Of a stretch of DNA of 38,683 nucleotides, positions 7,979-16,099 are shown piece by piece. Positions within the stretch are counted from its first letter, which is position 1. Each line of letters starts with the position of its first letter. The notes under the pieces are model-generated. The model had not been told where the DNA came from. It saw only the letters and a list, made by a program, of their open reading frames with translations, and made no database searches. The DNA comes from Insulibacter thermoxylanivorax (GTDB taxonomy: Bacteria > Bacillota > Bacilli > Paenibacillales > DA-C8), in NCBI RefSeq assembly GCF_015472005.1, contig NZ_BMAQ01000041.1, forward strand, positions 1-38,683, read 5' to 3'. Position numbers and translations under genes: made by a program.

Positions 7979-10015
7979 TTATTCTGTCGGCTCACTCCGC
8001 AGTCCGATCTTCTGATCATAAGCGTCGAATATTGCCCGGGCAATAGGCGCCGCTCCATATGCTCCATAACCGCCTTCCGGCACCACGACGGCCACGGCCA
8101 GTTTAGGCTGATCAGCCGGTGCATAGGCAATGAACACCGCATTGTCCACGATCTCTCCGCCGTAGACCTGCTGCTGGGAGGTTCCGGTCTTTGCTGCAAC
8201 CTCATACGGGAAATCCTCAAATCCCGTAGTGAACACCCTCAACATCCCGCGATGGACAATATCCCAGTATTCGTCCTTAACATCGACTACATTCAAGATT
8301 TCCGGCCCCTCGAACTGTTCGACGATCGAGCCGTCAGGAGCGACAACTTTCTCGACGAATTGCGGCTTTACCCGCTGACCGCGAGTCGCTAAGGTCGTTA
8401 CATATTGGGCCAGCTGCATCGTTGTATACTTCGCCTGTTGTCCCCACGATGCTCTGACGAGAGCGGACAAGGTGCTGGCATTTTTGGCCTCGTGGTAGTA
8501 ATCCTTCACCCCGGGGTTCTCATTCGGCAGGCCGCTGCCGGTGGACACCCCTAAACCGAACTGCGCCATCCAGTGATCCCAGATCTCGAGACCATCCTCA
8601 CGCTTCGCCAAGCGTTCCCCGATCATCGCTGACATGAAGGTGTTGGAAGATACGCGGATCGCATCTTCGGCGTTGATGCGTCCATAGCGGGCTCTGTTGG
8701 AGTTGGTGATGCGTGTTCGATCTCGGCCGAAGTAGTATTCTCCTGTATCGTAATAGTACTCGTTCGGAGTGAACAACCCTTCCTGAAGGCCGATTAACAC
8801 GGACAACGGCTTAATCGTGGAACCCAGATATACAAGAGACGTCGGGTGTTTCTTGCGCTCTTCATCATCCTCGTAGTTCGGGTAGGATTCACGAATCGTT
8901 CCGTTCTTGAAGAAGTACTGATACTTCTCGTAGTTTTCCGTCGAGATCCACCCGCCGCGCCATATGTTCGGATCATAGTCCGGATAACTGACCATGGCAA
9001 CAACTTTGCCGGTATCCACTTCCATGGCAACTGCGTATCCCGTTGTAGCTTGTGCGCCTTTGCCGTAGGTGCGAGGGTTCAGGTCCGGCTGTTTCATAAA
9101 CGCTATATGATCTTCTATGGCCTGTTCGGCAGCAAGCTGAACGTCGATATCGATCGTCAGATACACATCGCTGCCCTTAGTCGGCGCTTGCACCGTCACT
9201 TCACTGGTGATATTGCCTTGAGAATCCACCGTATACGTGCGATAGCCGTTCTTACCGCGCAGGTGTTTTTGATAGGCAAATTCGATGCCGTCTAAACCGA
9301 CATTCTCATTCGGTAAGTACTCATAGGTGAGATCCGGATCCTTATAGATGTTCAGATAGGAATCCGGGAGGTTGCTGGCGGTGGAGAACTGCCGCAGGTA
9401 GCCGACGAGCTGCACGGCGATGCCAGTTTCGCCGTCATCTTCCAGCACATAGTTGCGGATGCTCTCTTCCATGATCTCGAAGCCCGGGAATTCATCCCGA
9501 TGTTCGACAAAATAAGCGATCTCCCCATCGCTGAGATCCGTCTTGATCCGTCGCGGCACCCAGGAATAATTGTGCGGTTCGCGCCGCTTGCCGTCATACC
9601 CGTACCATGCATCCATCCGCTCCATGATCTCCTCGGCGGTCAGCTGTTCTTCGGGATCCTCGCCGTAAGTGCGGAAGACTTCCGCCAGCTTCTCCGCCAT
9701 GCTGATCAGCTTCTCCGGACTCTCATTGTTCAAGCGGTAATATAAGGTCTGAGTCGAGGTCGAATAAGCGATTGGCCTGCCCTCTCGGTCGAGAATATTG
9801 CCGCGAATCGGCGGGATCGTATTGGTCTTCAGTTCATTCTGCATCTCCTTCGCCGCGTAGGACTCCCCCTCTACCAGCTGTAGGAATGCCAAACGCACGA
9901 TAAGTACAGAGAACAAGATAAAGGTCAAGAAGAAAAAGATGTTCAATCGAAAGGCGAAGCTCCGCTTCTTAATAATCTGCAGCTTCTGCGGGTCTTGATT
10001 TGCCGGTCCGCTCAT
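7979..10015 (-). CDS. class B penicillin-binding protein 2 (peptidoglycan D,D-transpeptidase)
   Basis: A 678-residue class B PBP that cross-links peptidoglycan. One N-terminal membrane helix (about residues 22-47) is followed by the dimerisation/pedestal domain, with RGNILDREGRPIAYS at residues 71-85, and the transpeptidase domain. Active-site motifs are STIK (S399 nucleophile, K402), SSN (456-458) and KTG (609-611). The set resembles the MrdA/PbpA/PbpH group that works with the elongasome. The ATG at 10015 has GGGAGGTGG upstream. It appears to be the first gene of the group with the phosphatase and flippase; about 200 bases without a recognisable gene separate it from the next upstream gene. 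Confidence 0.93.
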   Translation of the reverse strand: MSGPANQDPQKLQIIKKRSFAFRLNIFFFLTFILFSVLIVRLAFLQLVEGESYAAKEMQNELKTNTIPPIRGNILDREGRPIAYSTSTQTLYYRLNNESPEKLISMAEKLAEVFRTYGEDPEEQLTAEEIMERMDAWYGYDGKRREPHNYSWVPRRIKTDLSDGEIAYFVEHRDEFPGFEIMEESIRNYVLEDDGETGIAVQLVGYLRQFSTASNLPDSYLNIYKDPDLTYEYLPNENVGLDGIEFAYQKHLRGKNGYRTYTVDSQGNITSEVTVQAPTKGSDVYLTIDIDVQLAAEQAIEDHIAFMKQPDLNPRTYGKGAQATTGYAVAMEVDTGKVVAMVSYPDYDPNIWRGGWISTENYEKYQYFFKNGTIRESYPNYEDDEERKKHPTSLVYLGSTIKPLSVLIGLQEGLFTPNEYYYDTGEYYFGRDRTRITNSNRARYGRINAEDAIRVSSNTFMSAMIGERLAKREDGLEIWDHWMAQFGLGVSTGSGLPNENPGVKDYYHEAKNASTLSALVRASWGQQAKYTTMQLAQYVTTLATRGQRVKPQFVEKVVAPDGSIVEQFEGPEILNVVDVKDEYWDIVHRGMLRVFTTGFEDFPYEVAAKTGTSQQQVYGGEIVDNAVFIAYAPADQPKLAVAVVVPEGGYGAYGAAPIARAIFDAYDQKIGLRSEPTE

Positions 10016-10217
10016 TCAACCACCTCCCAGCCTGACATTTGTAACGTACTGTATCAATACTGGCGAATTTATTGATGACTTGCGTAATCATGACATACGA
10101 GCTGCGTCGGATGCTGACAAGCGGTGCCCATGATTCACGCTGCATTTACCGCTGATAAGCTGCACATCATGATCCGCTTGCTGCGCTTATGACTCACTTA
10201 CTGCATAGCCTGTAATC

Positions 10218-10985
10218 TTAGGAAACTCCTGTGTCAACAAGCTCAAGCAGCGACCAGATCCCTTCACCTTGTTGATAATCATAACGCTTGATGCGAATCG
10301 CCTGAATTCCGACTTGGGCAGGAGCCCACAGATCATTCGTCTCATGATCGCCGATATAGAGGACCTTCGCAGGATCCAGCCCCGTAATCTCCAGCGTATG
10401 CCGGAAAATGCGCGGATCAGGCTTCTCATAGCCCGCCAAAGTCGATACGACGATCGGATCGAAGAAGCGATCCACGCCTTTGGCAGCGAGAATATCCGGC
10501 AAGGTAGGCGCAAAATTCGACACAACCGCCATCTTAAAGCCCTTGTCCTGCAATGCCTCAAGGGCTGGGATCACATCATCGAACAGGATGTAATGATCAG
10601 GCGAAATATATAACTCGTACAACTCGTGACACATGCGAAGCGCGAGCGACTCGTCCAGGAAGGCCCACAACCCCAATCTCTCCAGGACATAACGATAGAA
10701 GCGGACCCAGTATGCCCGGTCCGATTCCGGCGAACAAGCGGTATAAGAATCCGGCTTCCAGCCGTAATACACATTCGTGAAAGCATCGTTCAATGCCTCG
10801 ATGATCCGCTCCTCGCTCACGTTGAACGAGCGGTCAGCCAAGTAGGCGGCGAACAACTTCTGCGTCTCCGGGATCGTGATCAGGGTATCGCCCGCATCGA
10901 ACCACACGGCCTCAAACGAATCTAAGGAAGGAATCGGCGTCTTGCTTAAGAAACGGCTTGTTTGGTTGTCCATGGTTTGACTCAT
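10218..10985 (-). CDS. HAD-IA family hydrolase
   Basis: A 255-residue HAD-superfamily phosphatase or dehalogenase-like enzyme. Motif I is VWFDAGDTLI near residue 33, where the second acidic position is shifted (DAGD, not DxDG), a common variant in YjjG-like enzymes. Motif II is VVSNF, motif III is GYEKPDPRIF, and motif IV is YIGDHETND. A helical C1 cap lies after motif I. The ATG at 10985 has AAGGAG upstream and shares the ATGA overlap with the stop of the preceding gene, so translation of the two is coupled. The substrate is not clear. Confidence 0.9.
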   Translation of the reverse strand: MSQTMDNQTSRFLSKTPIPSLDSFEAVWFDAGDTLITIPETQKLFAAYLADRSFNVSEERIIEALNDAFTNVYYGWKPDSYTACSPESDRAYWVRFYRYVLERLGLWAFLDESLALRMCHELYELYISPDHYILFDDVIPALEALQDKGFKMAVVSNFAPTLPDILAAKGVDRFFDPIVVSTLAGYEKPDPRIFRHTLEITGLDPAKVLYIGDHETNDLWAPAQVGIQAIRIKRYDYQQGEGIWSLLELVDTGVS

Positions 10986-11413
10986 TGCGATGCTCCTTGT
11001 GCCGTCTCAATATAAGACCGAATCGCATCGGTGATCGTCACTTCCCCAAGCTTCACGCCATGGAAGTACACCGTGACTTTGTCCGAGCCGATGGCTCCCG
11101 TAATCTTGATGCTCTTACTTACTACGGTGAAGCTGCCATCCTCTTCGATCGTATATTCGGCATCCTCTGCCTCGCCCGTCATGGCTTGAAATGCTGCGTC
11201 TAAGGAGTATTCAGCCACCGAATCCACAGCCTCTCTAATCGGTTCGTAATTCAGACCATACAGTACAAGTCCTGCGATAATCGCTGCTACGAGCAGCCAT
11301 TTGACGATGGCTTTGACCACTTTGATGATAATCACCAGCACGACGGCAGCGATCAAGATGATCCACCATTTCTCCTGGACAAAAGCCATCAGATGTTCAA
11401 TAGCAAAATCCAT
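10982..11413 (-). CDS. membrane-anchored hypothetical protein
   Basis: A 143-residue protein I do not recognise. After a short amphipathic start (MDFAIEHLMAFVQEKW) come two adjoining hydrophobic stretches separated by basic residues (KVVKAIVKW), probably a membrane hairpin or one long anchor (about residues 16-50). The C-terminal 85 residues are soluble and acidic, with beta-rich segments (DGSFTVVSKSIKITG, KVTVYFHGVKLGEVTI). I chose the ATG at 11413, with GGGAGG 6 bases upstream; the open frame extends 38 codons further up without a better site. Its stop overlaps the HAD gene start (ATGA), so the two probably act together. Confidence 0.65.
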   Translation of the reverse strand: MDFAIEHLMAFVQEKWWIILIAAVVLVIIIKVVKAIVKWLLVAAIIAGLVLYGLNYEPIREAVDSVAEYSLDAAFQAMTGEAEDAEYTIEEDGSFTVVSKSIKITGAIGSDKVTVYFHGVKLGEVTITDAIRSYIETAQGASQ

Positions 11414-11742
11414 GACATCCTCCCACCACAATTGTTGGATCAATGGATCGATGATCGGCGTGATCATGGGCATGATCAGTGCCGCTGTTGATCGATCACA
11501 GTTGATCACTGATTGACCGTTGGTCATGCAAATCTTGGATTGTTCCTACATGATTCCAACTTAGACTCTATTATAGCGCAAAACCCGGTCTTGCGAAATG
11601 CAGAAGCCATAGACCCGGAGCATAGCGTATTTGGCTTGCGGAAATATCACTGCTCTAGGTTAACGTACACACGACATCTCTCCATACCTACATATGATGT
11701 ATCGTCGATTCGATCTTGTGCTTGGAAAGAGGGGTGAACGAT

Positions 11743-11838
11743 ATGTCAGCAGGCAAAGAAGCTTATCCATTCTACACGTCAACTGCTGTAATTCTTGTTC
11801 TCTACATCTTGCTTGTCATCATCTTGCGCACGTTCTAA
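11743..11838 (+). CDS. YjcZ-like sporulation peptide
   Basis: A 31-residue peptide with a short polar head (MSAGKEAYPFYTSTA) and one hydrophobic segment ending in a charged tip (VILVLYILLVIILRTF). Head, hydrophobic run and length match the YjcZ group of tiny membrane peptides annotated as sporulation proteins in Bacillales. A good ribosome site, GAGGGGTGA, lies 5 bases before the ATG. No other gene is attached. The family's exact role is unknown to me. Confidence 0.72.
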   Translation: MSAGKEAYPFYTSTAVILVLYILLVIILRTF

Positions 11839-11896
11839 CCTAACATTCACAGCTGATCCTGACATATTGATCCTTATGTCTGTCGGAGCGCGCAGC

Positions 11897-11930
11897 ATTC
11901 AACAAGCGCCGCCTCCGGCGCTTGTTGAAT
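11897..11930. repeat. 34-bp perfect palindrome
   Basis: A 15-bp perfect stem (11897-11911 with 11916-11930) around the 4-base loop CCTC. It lies about 60 bases after the YjcZ-like stop. Neither side has a T-run, so it is either a terminator of unusual form or a structured RNA/DNA element. Confidence 0.7.
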
Positions 11931-12045
11931 AACTCTTACAAGATGCAAGGCCTCCTGGAATCAGGTATACTCTATGAAGATAGGACCATGATATACCATG
12001 AGGTTTACGAGATCTCTAAGGCCTGCATCTTGGAGGAGATTCGCT

Positions 12046-12414
12046 ATGACGCTTCCGCTTATGATTATCGTCGAAGGCAAAAACGACAAAAAACGTCTTC
12101 GCAAACTTCTGTCCAGCGAAATCGAGATCCTGTGTACTTACGGGACTCCAGGAACAGACCGATTGGAGCAGATCAAACGGATCGGCTCCCGCTACCATGT
12201 CTTCATCTTCACGGACAACGATGCCTCGGGCAGGAAGATTCGCGCGATGCTCAGCGAGACCTTCCTCGATGCCGAACATATCTACACGAAGAGAGGCTAT
12301 GCAGGCGTCGAAGGCACTCCCGATGAGTACCTGATTCAACAACTCGAAAAAGCCGGCCTGGAATCCTACATCATCTACCCGACTACCACTGCATTTCCCG
12401 AACTCGAGGGATGA
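12046..12414 (+). CDS. stand-alone Toprim-domain protein
   Basis: A 122-residue protein consisting of little more than a Toprim fold. The catalytic glutamate is in MIIVEGKND near residue 10, and the DxD motif is in FTDNDASGRKIR near residue 62, followed by a helical region. This is the fold of ribonuclease M5 (RnmV), DnaG and topoisomerases. It is shorter than RnmV (about 185 residues) and may be an RnmV-like nuclease relative. Start: ATG with TTGGAGGAGA 8 bases upstream; an in-frame ATG 16 codons before has no ribosome site. Single gene, with no obvious partner. Confidence 0.75.
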   Translation: MTLPLMIIVEGKNDKKRLRKLLSSEIEILCTYGTPGTDRLEQIKRIGSRYHVFIFTDNDASGRKIRAMLSETFLDAEHIYTKRGYAGVEGTPDEYLIQQLEKAGLESYIIYPTTTAFPELEG

Positions 12415-12500
12415 TATATTTCGATGACATAAGCTCTATATTCAGGAGCATGACCTGAGGTGAACGCATCACCTGGCATGATGAAAGCACCTGCACAATT

Positions 12501-12556
12501 AAAGGGCTGTCCAGCAAGTCAGCCATGACTGACATGACTGACTGATGGGCAGCCCC
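12501..12556. terminator. hairpin at the end of the Toprim gene
   Basis: GGGCTGTCC (12504-12512) pairs with GGGCAGCCC (12547-12555) with one wobble; AGTCAG and CTGACT pair inside. The minus-strand side ends in CCCTTTAATT, the plus side in CCGCGC, so it is more convincing for the minus strand. Confidence 0.55.
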
Positions 12557-12615
12557 GCGCGTTTACCCTGCGCATCCCCCGCACATATGAAATTTGCTTA
12601 TCCGTACGCGCACTC

Positions 12616-13044
12616 AGAGACAACAGGATCTGTCGTCTCACTTACTTCGTCCTGTCACGACACAGCTGAGACAACATGTTTTGTCGTTTCGCGCGCCTTT
12701 CCTATCCCCACGCAGCTTAGACAACAACAATTGTCGTCTCACGCCTCGTCTCGGTCATTCTGCATGCTGAATCGACAGTTTCTGTTGTCTCACCCGCCTT
12801 TCCGCCTGCATGCGCATTGAATCGACAGTTTCTGTCGTCTCACGCACCCACTCCACCTCCGCGAAGGCTGAGTCAACACTTTCTGTTGACTCGCACGCAG
12901 TTCCTGACTCAACAAGCCTGAATCAACAGAGTCTGTTGTCTCAACCACCGCCGCCGCCTCTTCGTACGCTGAATCGACACATTCGATCGTCTCACTTCGC
13001 GTAGCACATCCTTATCGGCTGAATAGACAGTTCTTGTCATCACA
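12616..13044 (+). repeat. palindromic repeat array A (9 units, 50/51-bp period)
   Basis: Nine 25-bp imperfect palindromes start at 12616, 12667, 12717, 12768, 12818, 12869, 12919, 12970 and 13020, so the step alternates 51 and 50 throughout. The consensus is a left arm TGARTCRACA, a 5-base loop NTTTC and a right arm TGTYGTCTCA. Spacers are 25 or 26 bases, pyrimidine-rich, and several share a central TTCC core, so the true repeat unit is about 50.5 bp. An extra left half-site, TGACTCAACA, lies at 12905-12914. All units have the same orientation. The array fills the gap between the Toprim gene and the frameshifted gene; nothing else is seen in 12557-13070. Confidence 0.85.
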
Positions 13045-13070
13045 CCCGTCCGCTCATTCACAAAAGGATC

Positions 13071-13738
13071 TTAATGCTGCAGGATATAGTTCATCGCCCG
13101 CTCATCGAGTTCGTACCATCTGATTTTCAGTCGACCAGAACCCGCGGCTTTGATTAATTTTTTCTCCAACAGGCCTTTTAAGACTTTCCTGCAGGTTACT
13201 TCACCAAGTTGTAAACACAGCTGAGCATCCTCATTTCGAAATGGCCTGTTTAACCATAGTGCGTATCGAAGGAGTTCTCTTTCATATACACTTAATTCGT
13301 TAATCATCGATTCGTTGGTATAAGAATATCGGCCCAGCAGTTCATAAACAGCCCGTTGACAATCCCGGGCGCTTCCCCAATTCATCCCAGCTAAAAGGGA
13401 TATACTTATATCCATACAACGCTAACGTGCGAATACGCATGCGCTCGAATGCAAAACGATCACGCGTGATGTTCTCAGCATGAGCGATATATCCCTCACT
13501 TTCAAAAGCAATTCTTAAGGGGCTCATAGCATGAATCTACATAGATGGTCACACCTGAAGTGCTTCTCAGCGGGAATTCTAATATAAATCCTTCGAAAGT
13601 TTGAAAAACAGGCCATAACGCTTCTCGAAACATTTTCTTCTCACCGATCAAATCTTGCAGGAGTCTTTCCTTCCGATTGCCTCGAGCCGTCTCAATCTGA
13701 CTTTGCAAGAATAAATCCCACTCTCGTTCAAACCTCAT
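13071..13738 (-). pseudogene. frameshifted gene, DUF559/endonuclease-like protein
   Basis: Three overlapping frames together make one protein of about 220 residues, broken by two frameshifts. The first part (13738 to about 13505) begins MRFEREWDLFLQSQ with AAGGAAGGG upstream. The second (about 13525-13345) holds PLRIAFESEGYIAHAENITR, then a basic segment and GYKYIPFSWDEL, resembling the core of DUF559/Vsr-like endonuclease-fold proteins common in Paenibacillus. The third (about 13410-13071) is a winged-helix-like tail with LGEVTCRKVLKGLLEKKLI. The shifts lie near AGCCCCTTAAG (about 13520) and in GGGGAAGCGCCCGGGA (about 13380), so sequencing error is possible. The gene is flanked by repeat arrays A and B. 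Confidence 0.65.
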
Positions 13739-13757
13739 TCTCAATCCCTTCCTTATC

Positions 13758-13798
13758 AAAAAAATAACGCCTCTAACCCTTGATCGGATTAGAGGCGT
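13758..13798 (-). terminator. terminator upstream of the frameshifted gene
   Basis: On the minus strand a 10-bp perfect stem (13789-13798 with 13067+700, i.e. 13767-13776) is followed by TTATTTTTTT. It precedes the frameshifted gene, so it most likely ends the ctaB-sco transcript, which would then carry array B in its 3' untranslated part. Confidence 0.8.
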
Positions 13799-13892
13799 GC
13801 TTCGCCATAACGATGAACAAATTATATTCCTTTAGTGTTATATATATTATTTTCCGTCAAAAATGCAATGGATTCATCCAAAATTTGTGTGC

Positions 13893-14220
13893 TGAGACGA
13901 TCGTTCTTGTCGTTTCGCTCATCGTTGCGGCTTCTGCTTATGCTGAGTCATTAGGATTTGTCGTCTCAGCTGCATTTCCGCCCACGCAAAGTCTGAGTCA
14001 ACAGTTTCTGTTGTCTTATATGCCGATTCCGCTTCATCACACGCTGAGTCAACACTTTCTGTTGTCTCACCCGCCATTCCGCCTGCGTGCGCATTGAATC
14101 GACAGTTTCTGTCGTCTCACGCACCCATTCCGCCTCCGCGAAGCCTAAATCAACACTTTCTGTCGTCTCACACGCAGTTCCTGCCTCGACGTGCTTGAAT
14201 CAACAGAGTCTGTCGTCTCA
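13893..14220 (+). repeat. palindromic repeat array B (7 units, 50/51-bp period)
   Basis: Seven units of the array A family start at 13893, 13944, 13994, 14045, 14095, 14146 and 14196, again alternating 51 and 50. Units 4-7 with their spacers (14045-14220) are a copy of array A units 4-7 (12768-12943): I count 19 differences in 176 positions. The array begins about 95 AT-rich bases after the terminator at 13798 and ends 21 bases before the sco stop codon. Orientation is the same as in array A, that is, opposite to sco transcription. Confidence 0.85.
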
Positions 14221-14241
14221 CAATTCCGCGGTTTCAATCCT

Positions 14242-14883
14242 TTACTTCGCCAAAGAAACCATATCCTCTATAATCTCTGCGATAAAATCATCCCGCGTTT
14301 CCGGACTGAAGAGAAGCGGTACATTCGGCGAGTAGGTCTTGCGAATATTCCCATTGCCATCGATCAAGGTATAAATATTCGCATGGATGAAGTCGCCTTC
14401 CCCGCTCGGGATGACCTCCACACCATATTGGCGGGACACTTCCCGGACCATGTCCACATCGTCATGTCTTAGGAAATACCATCCTTCCAGATCAGCCTGC
14501 ATGCTTGCGCTGTATTCCAGCAGATGTTCTGTCGTATCGCGCTCCGGGTCGAAAGTGATCGACATGATGAGCGCACCGTCGCCGAACACCCCTGCTTTCT
14601 TCAGCCCTTCCTGCACTTCATACAACATATAGTTGGTCGGTGAACACACATCCGGGCAATGAGCGAAATAGAAATAAACCAATCTCGCCTTCCCTGCAGT
14701 GTTTTCCAGGGAAACCTCGTTCCCCTCCAGATCATACATGCTGAATGCCGGAGCTGGCCCTTCATTAGGCAGCTTCGAACCAAAACTCACGCGGCTCAGC
14801 AGAAAATATGCGATAACTGCCACGATCACAACAGCAACGGCAAGCGGTATCCAATATTTCCAATTGTTGCGTGCAGTCTGCAT
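14242..14883 (-). CDS. SCO family copper chaperone for cytochrome oxidase
   Basis: A 213-residue membrane-anchored thioredoxin-fold protein of the SCO1/SenC family, which delivers copper to the Cu(A) site of cytochrome oxidase subunit II. One N-terminal membrane helix (about residues 10-30) anchors the domain outside. Copper ligands are the CPDVC pair (in YFAHCPDVCSPTNY) and the distant histidine in DFIHANIYTLID. The start ATG has GAAAGGGTGA upstream, and that site overlaps the ctaB stop codon; only 7 bases separate the two genes. With ctaB it forms an oxidase-assembly operon. Confidence 0.93.
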   Translation of the reverse strand: MQTARNNWKYWIPLAVAVVIVAVIAYFLLSRVSFGSKLPNEGPAPAFSMYDLEGNEVSLENTAGKARLVYFYFAHCPDVCSPTNYMLYEVQEGLKKAGVFGDGALIMSITFDPERDTTEHLLEYSASMQADLEGWYFLRHDDVDMVREVSRQYGVEVIPSGEGDFIHANIYTLIDGNGNIRKTYSPNVPLLFSPETRDDFIAEIIEDMVSLAK

Positions 14884-14890
14884 AGGTCAC

Positions 14891-15778
14891 TCACCCTTTC
14901 ACGGTATCGATGATCATTACCAACATAACGATCGGTAAATATTGAATGGAGAACAAAAATGCCTGTTTCGCCCACTTCGTCTCATCCTGACCTCGAACCC
15001 CGCGAATGCACAATACGAGCCACATCAAGCCGAGGATGGTCGAGACGATGAGGAATATGTAGCCCACATATCCGTAATAGAACAGCAAGATTCCAGATGG
15101 AATGAGCAATGCAACATAAGGGATCATCTGCCATTGGGTGCGGCGCACGCCCTTCACCACCGGCAGCAGCGGAAACCCTGCCGCGCGATATTCATCCTTG
15201 CGTCGAATCCCCAGCGCCCAGAAGTGCGGCGGTTGCCACAAGAACAGGATCACGAACAAGAGGATGGCTCCCATATCGATCACACCTTCGATCGAACAAT
15301 AACCGATCACAGGAGGCATCGCGCCCGAGATCGCTCCGACCGAGGTCGACCAGGTTGAAGTCCGCTTCAGCCACAGAGTGTAGACGATTACATAGACGAA
15401 CATGCCGACAAGTGCAAGCATGACTGTAGTGAGATTGGTGAAGATGATGAACACCGCCAGTCCCAAGATGCCAAGTGCGGCGCCGTACCAGAATACGATC
15501 TTGGGATGAATGCGTCCGGCCGGCAAGGCACGATTCTTCGTGCGATTCATCTTCATATCATATTCGCGATCTAAGAGATTATTAAAAACACAGGATGAGG
15601 CCATGACCAGCGTCGTCCCGATCAGTACCCATATCATCAGAAACCAATCGATATTCCATCTGGAAGCCAGCCAGAAACCGCCGAATGTCGCCACTAGATT
15701 AGAACGCAGAATCCCGGGCTTCGTCAGCGTGATGAAGTCTCTCCAAGTAACCTGCGGTACTGCCGATACTTCCGACAA
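14891..15778 (-). CDS. ctaB: protoheme IX farnesyltransferase CtaB (heme O synthase)
   Basis: A 295-residue polytopic UbiA-family prenyltransferase that adds a farnesyl group to heme B, giving heme O, the substrate of CtaA. The prenyl-diphosphate/Mg site is NNLLDREYDMKMNRTKNRAL, and a second aspartate-rich region follows the QPPHFWALGIRRKDEY loop. About eight to nine membrane helices are visible. I prefer the TTG at 15778, which has a perfect AAGGAGG 8 bases upstream and gives a family-length protein. The ATG at 15832 is in frame but has no ribosome site. A sigma-A promoter lies about 100 bases upstream. Confidence 0.93.
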   Translation of the reverse strand: MSEVSAVPQVTWRDFITLTKPGILRSNLVATFGGFWLASRWNIDWFLMIWVLIGTTLVMASSCVFNNLLDREYDMKMNRTKNRALPAGRIHPKIVFWYGAALGILGLAVFIIFTNLTTVMLALVGMFVYVIVYTLWLKRTSTWSTSVGAISGAMPPVIGYCSIEGVIDMGAILLFVILFLWQPPHFWALGIRRKDEYRAAGFPLLPVVKGVRRTQWQMIPYVALLIPSGILLFYYGYVGYIFLIVSTILGLMWLVLCIRGVRGQDETKWAKQAFLFSIQYLPIVMLVMIIDTVKG

Positions 15779-16099
15779 GATACGTTCCTCCTTAATATAA
15801 TCTCCAAGTTTCCCCCGCTCATAATCCAACATCGATACGATTAAAGGCGTATTTTGTCATTGACAATCTCGTCCTACTATCATATCAACCACTATTTTGT
15901 TTGACAACTTCAACGGCACATTGTTCAAGATATTGTCGGAACTGCGGTATGCTAACCGTTAAAAGTCTCACAGAAAAGATCGTTGCCCAAAAATGGGCGC
16001 CTGTAACATTCACAACATCAGCCCAGCCGCAATACATTAAGAATGCAGATAATCGCCTAAGGCCGAAAAAACATGTGAGATGAGGAGGAATAACTTGAT
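15779..16099. other. intergenic region between ctaB and gerQ
   Basis: Divergent control region. It contains the ctaB promoter (15879-15907). A region around 15985-16090 should hold the gerQ promoter, but I see no reliable sporulation-sigma motif. No small gene with a ribosome site is apparent. Confidence 0.5.
15879..15907 (-). promoter_or_regulatory. sigma-A promoter of ctaB-sco
   Basis: On the minus strand: TTGTCA (15902-15907), 17 bases, TATGAT (15879-15884). Both hexamers are 5 of 6 and the spacing is ideal. Confidence 0.72.

Noticed and set aside
10016-10217. Small gene in the gap upstream of the PBP gene
   Set aside because: No open frame with a ribosome site was found; only short repeated words (GCTGC, CATGAT).
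12810-13004. Open frames running through array A (and 13780-14335 through array B)
   Set aside because: The peptides only mirror the DNA repeat (ESTVSVVSRTH type), the 101-bp double period is not a multiple of three, and no ribosome site precedes them.
12616-14220. CRISPR array
   Set aside because: Repeats are degenerate, spacers are related to each other and duplicated between arrays, the period is short, and there is no cas gene.
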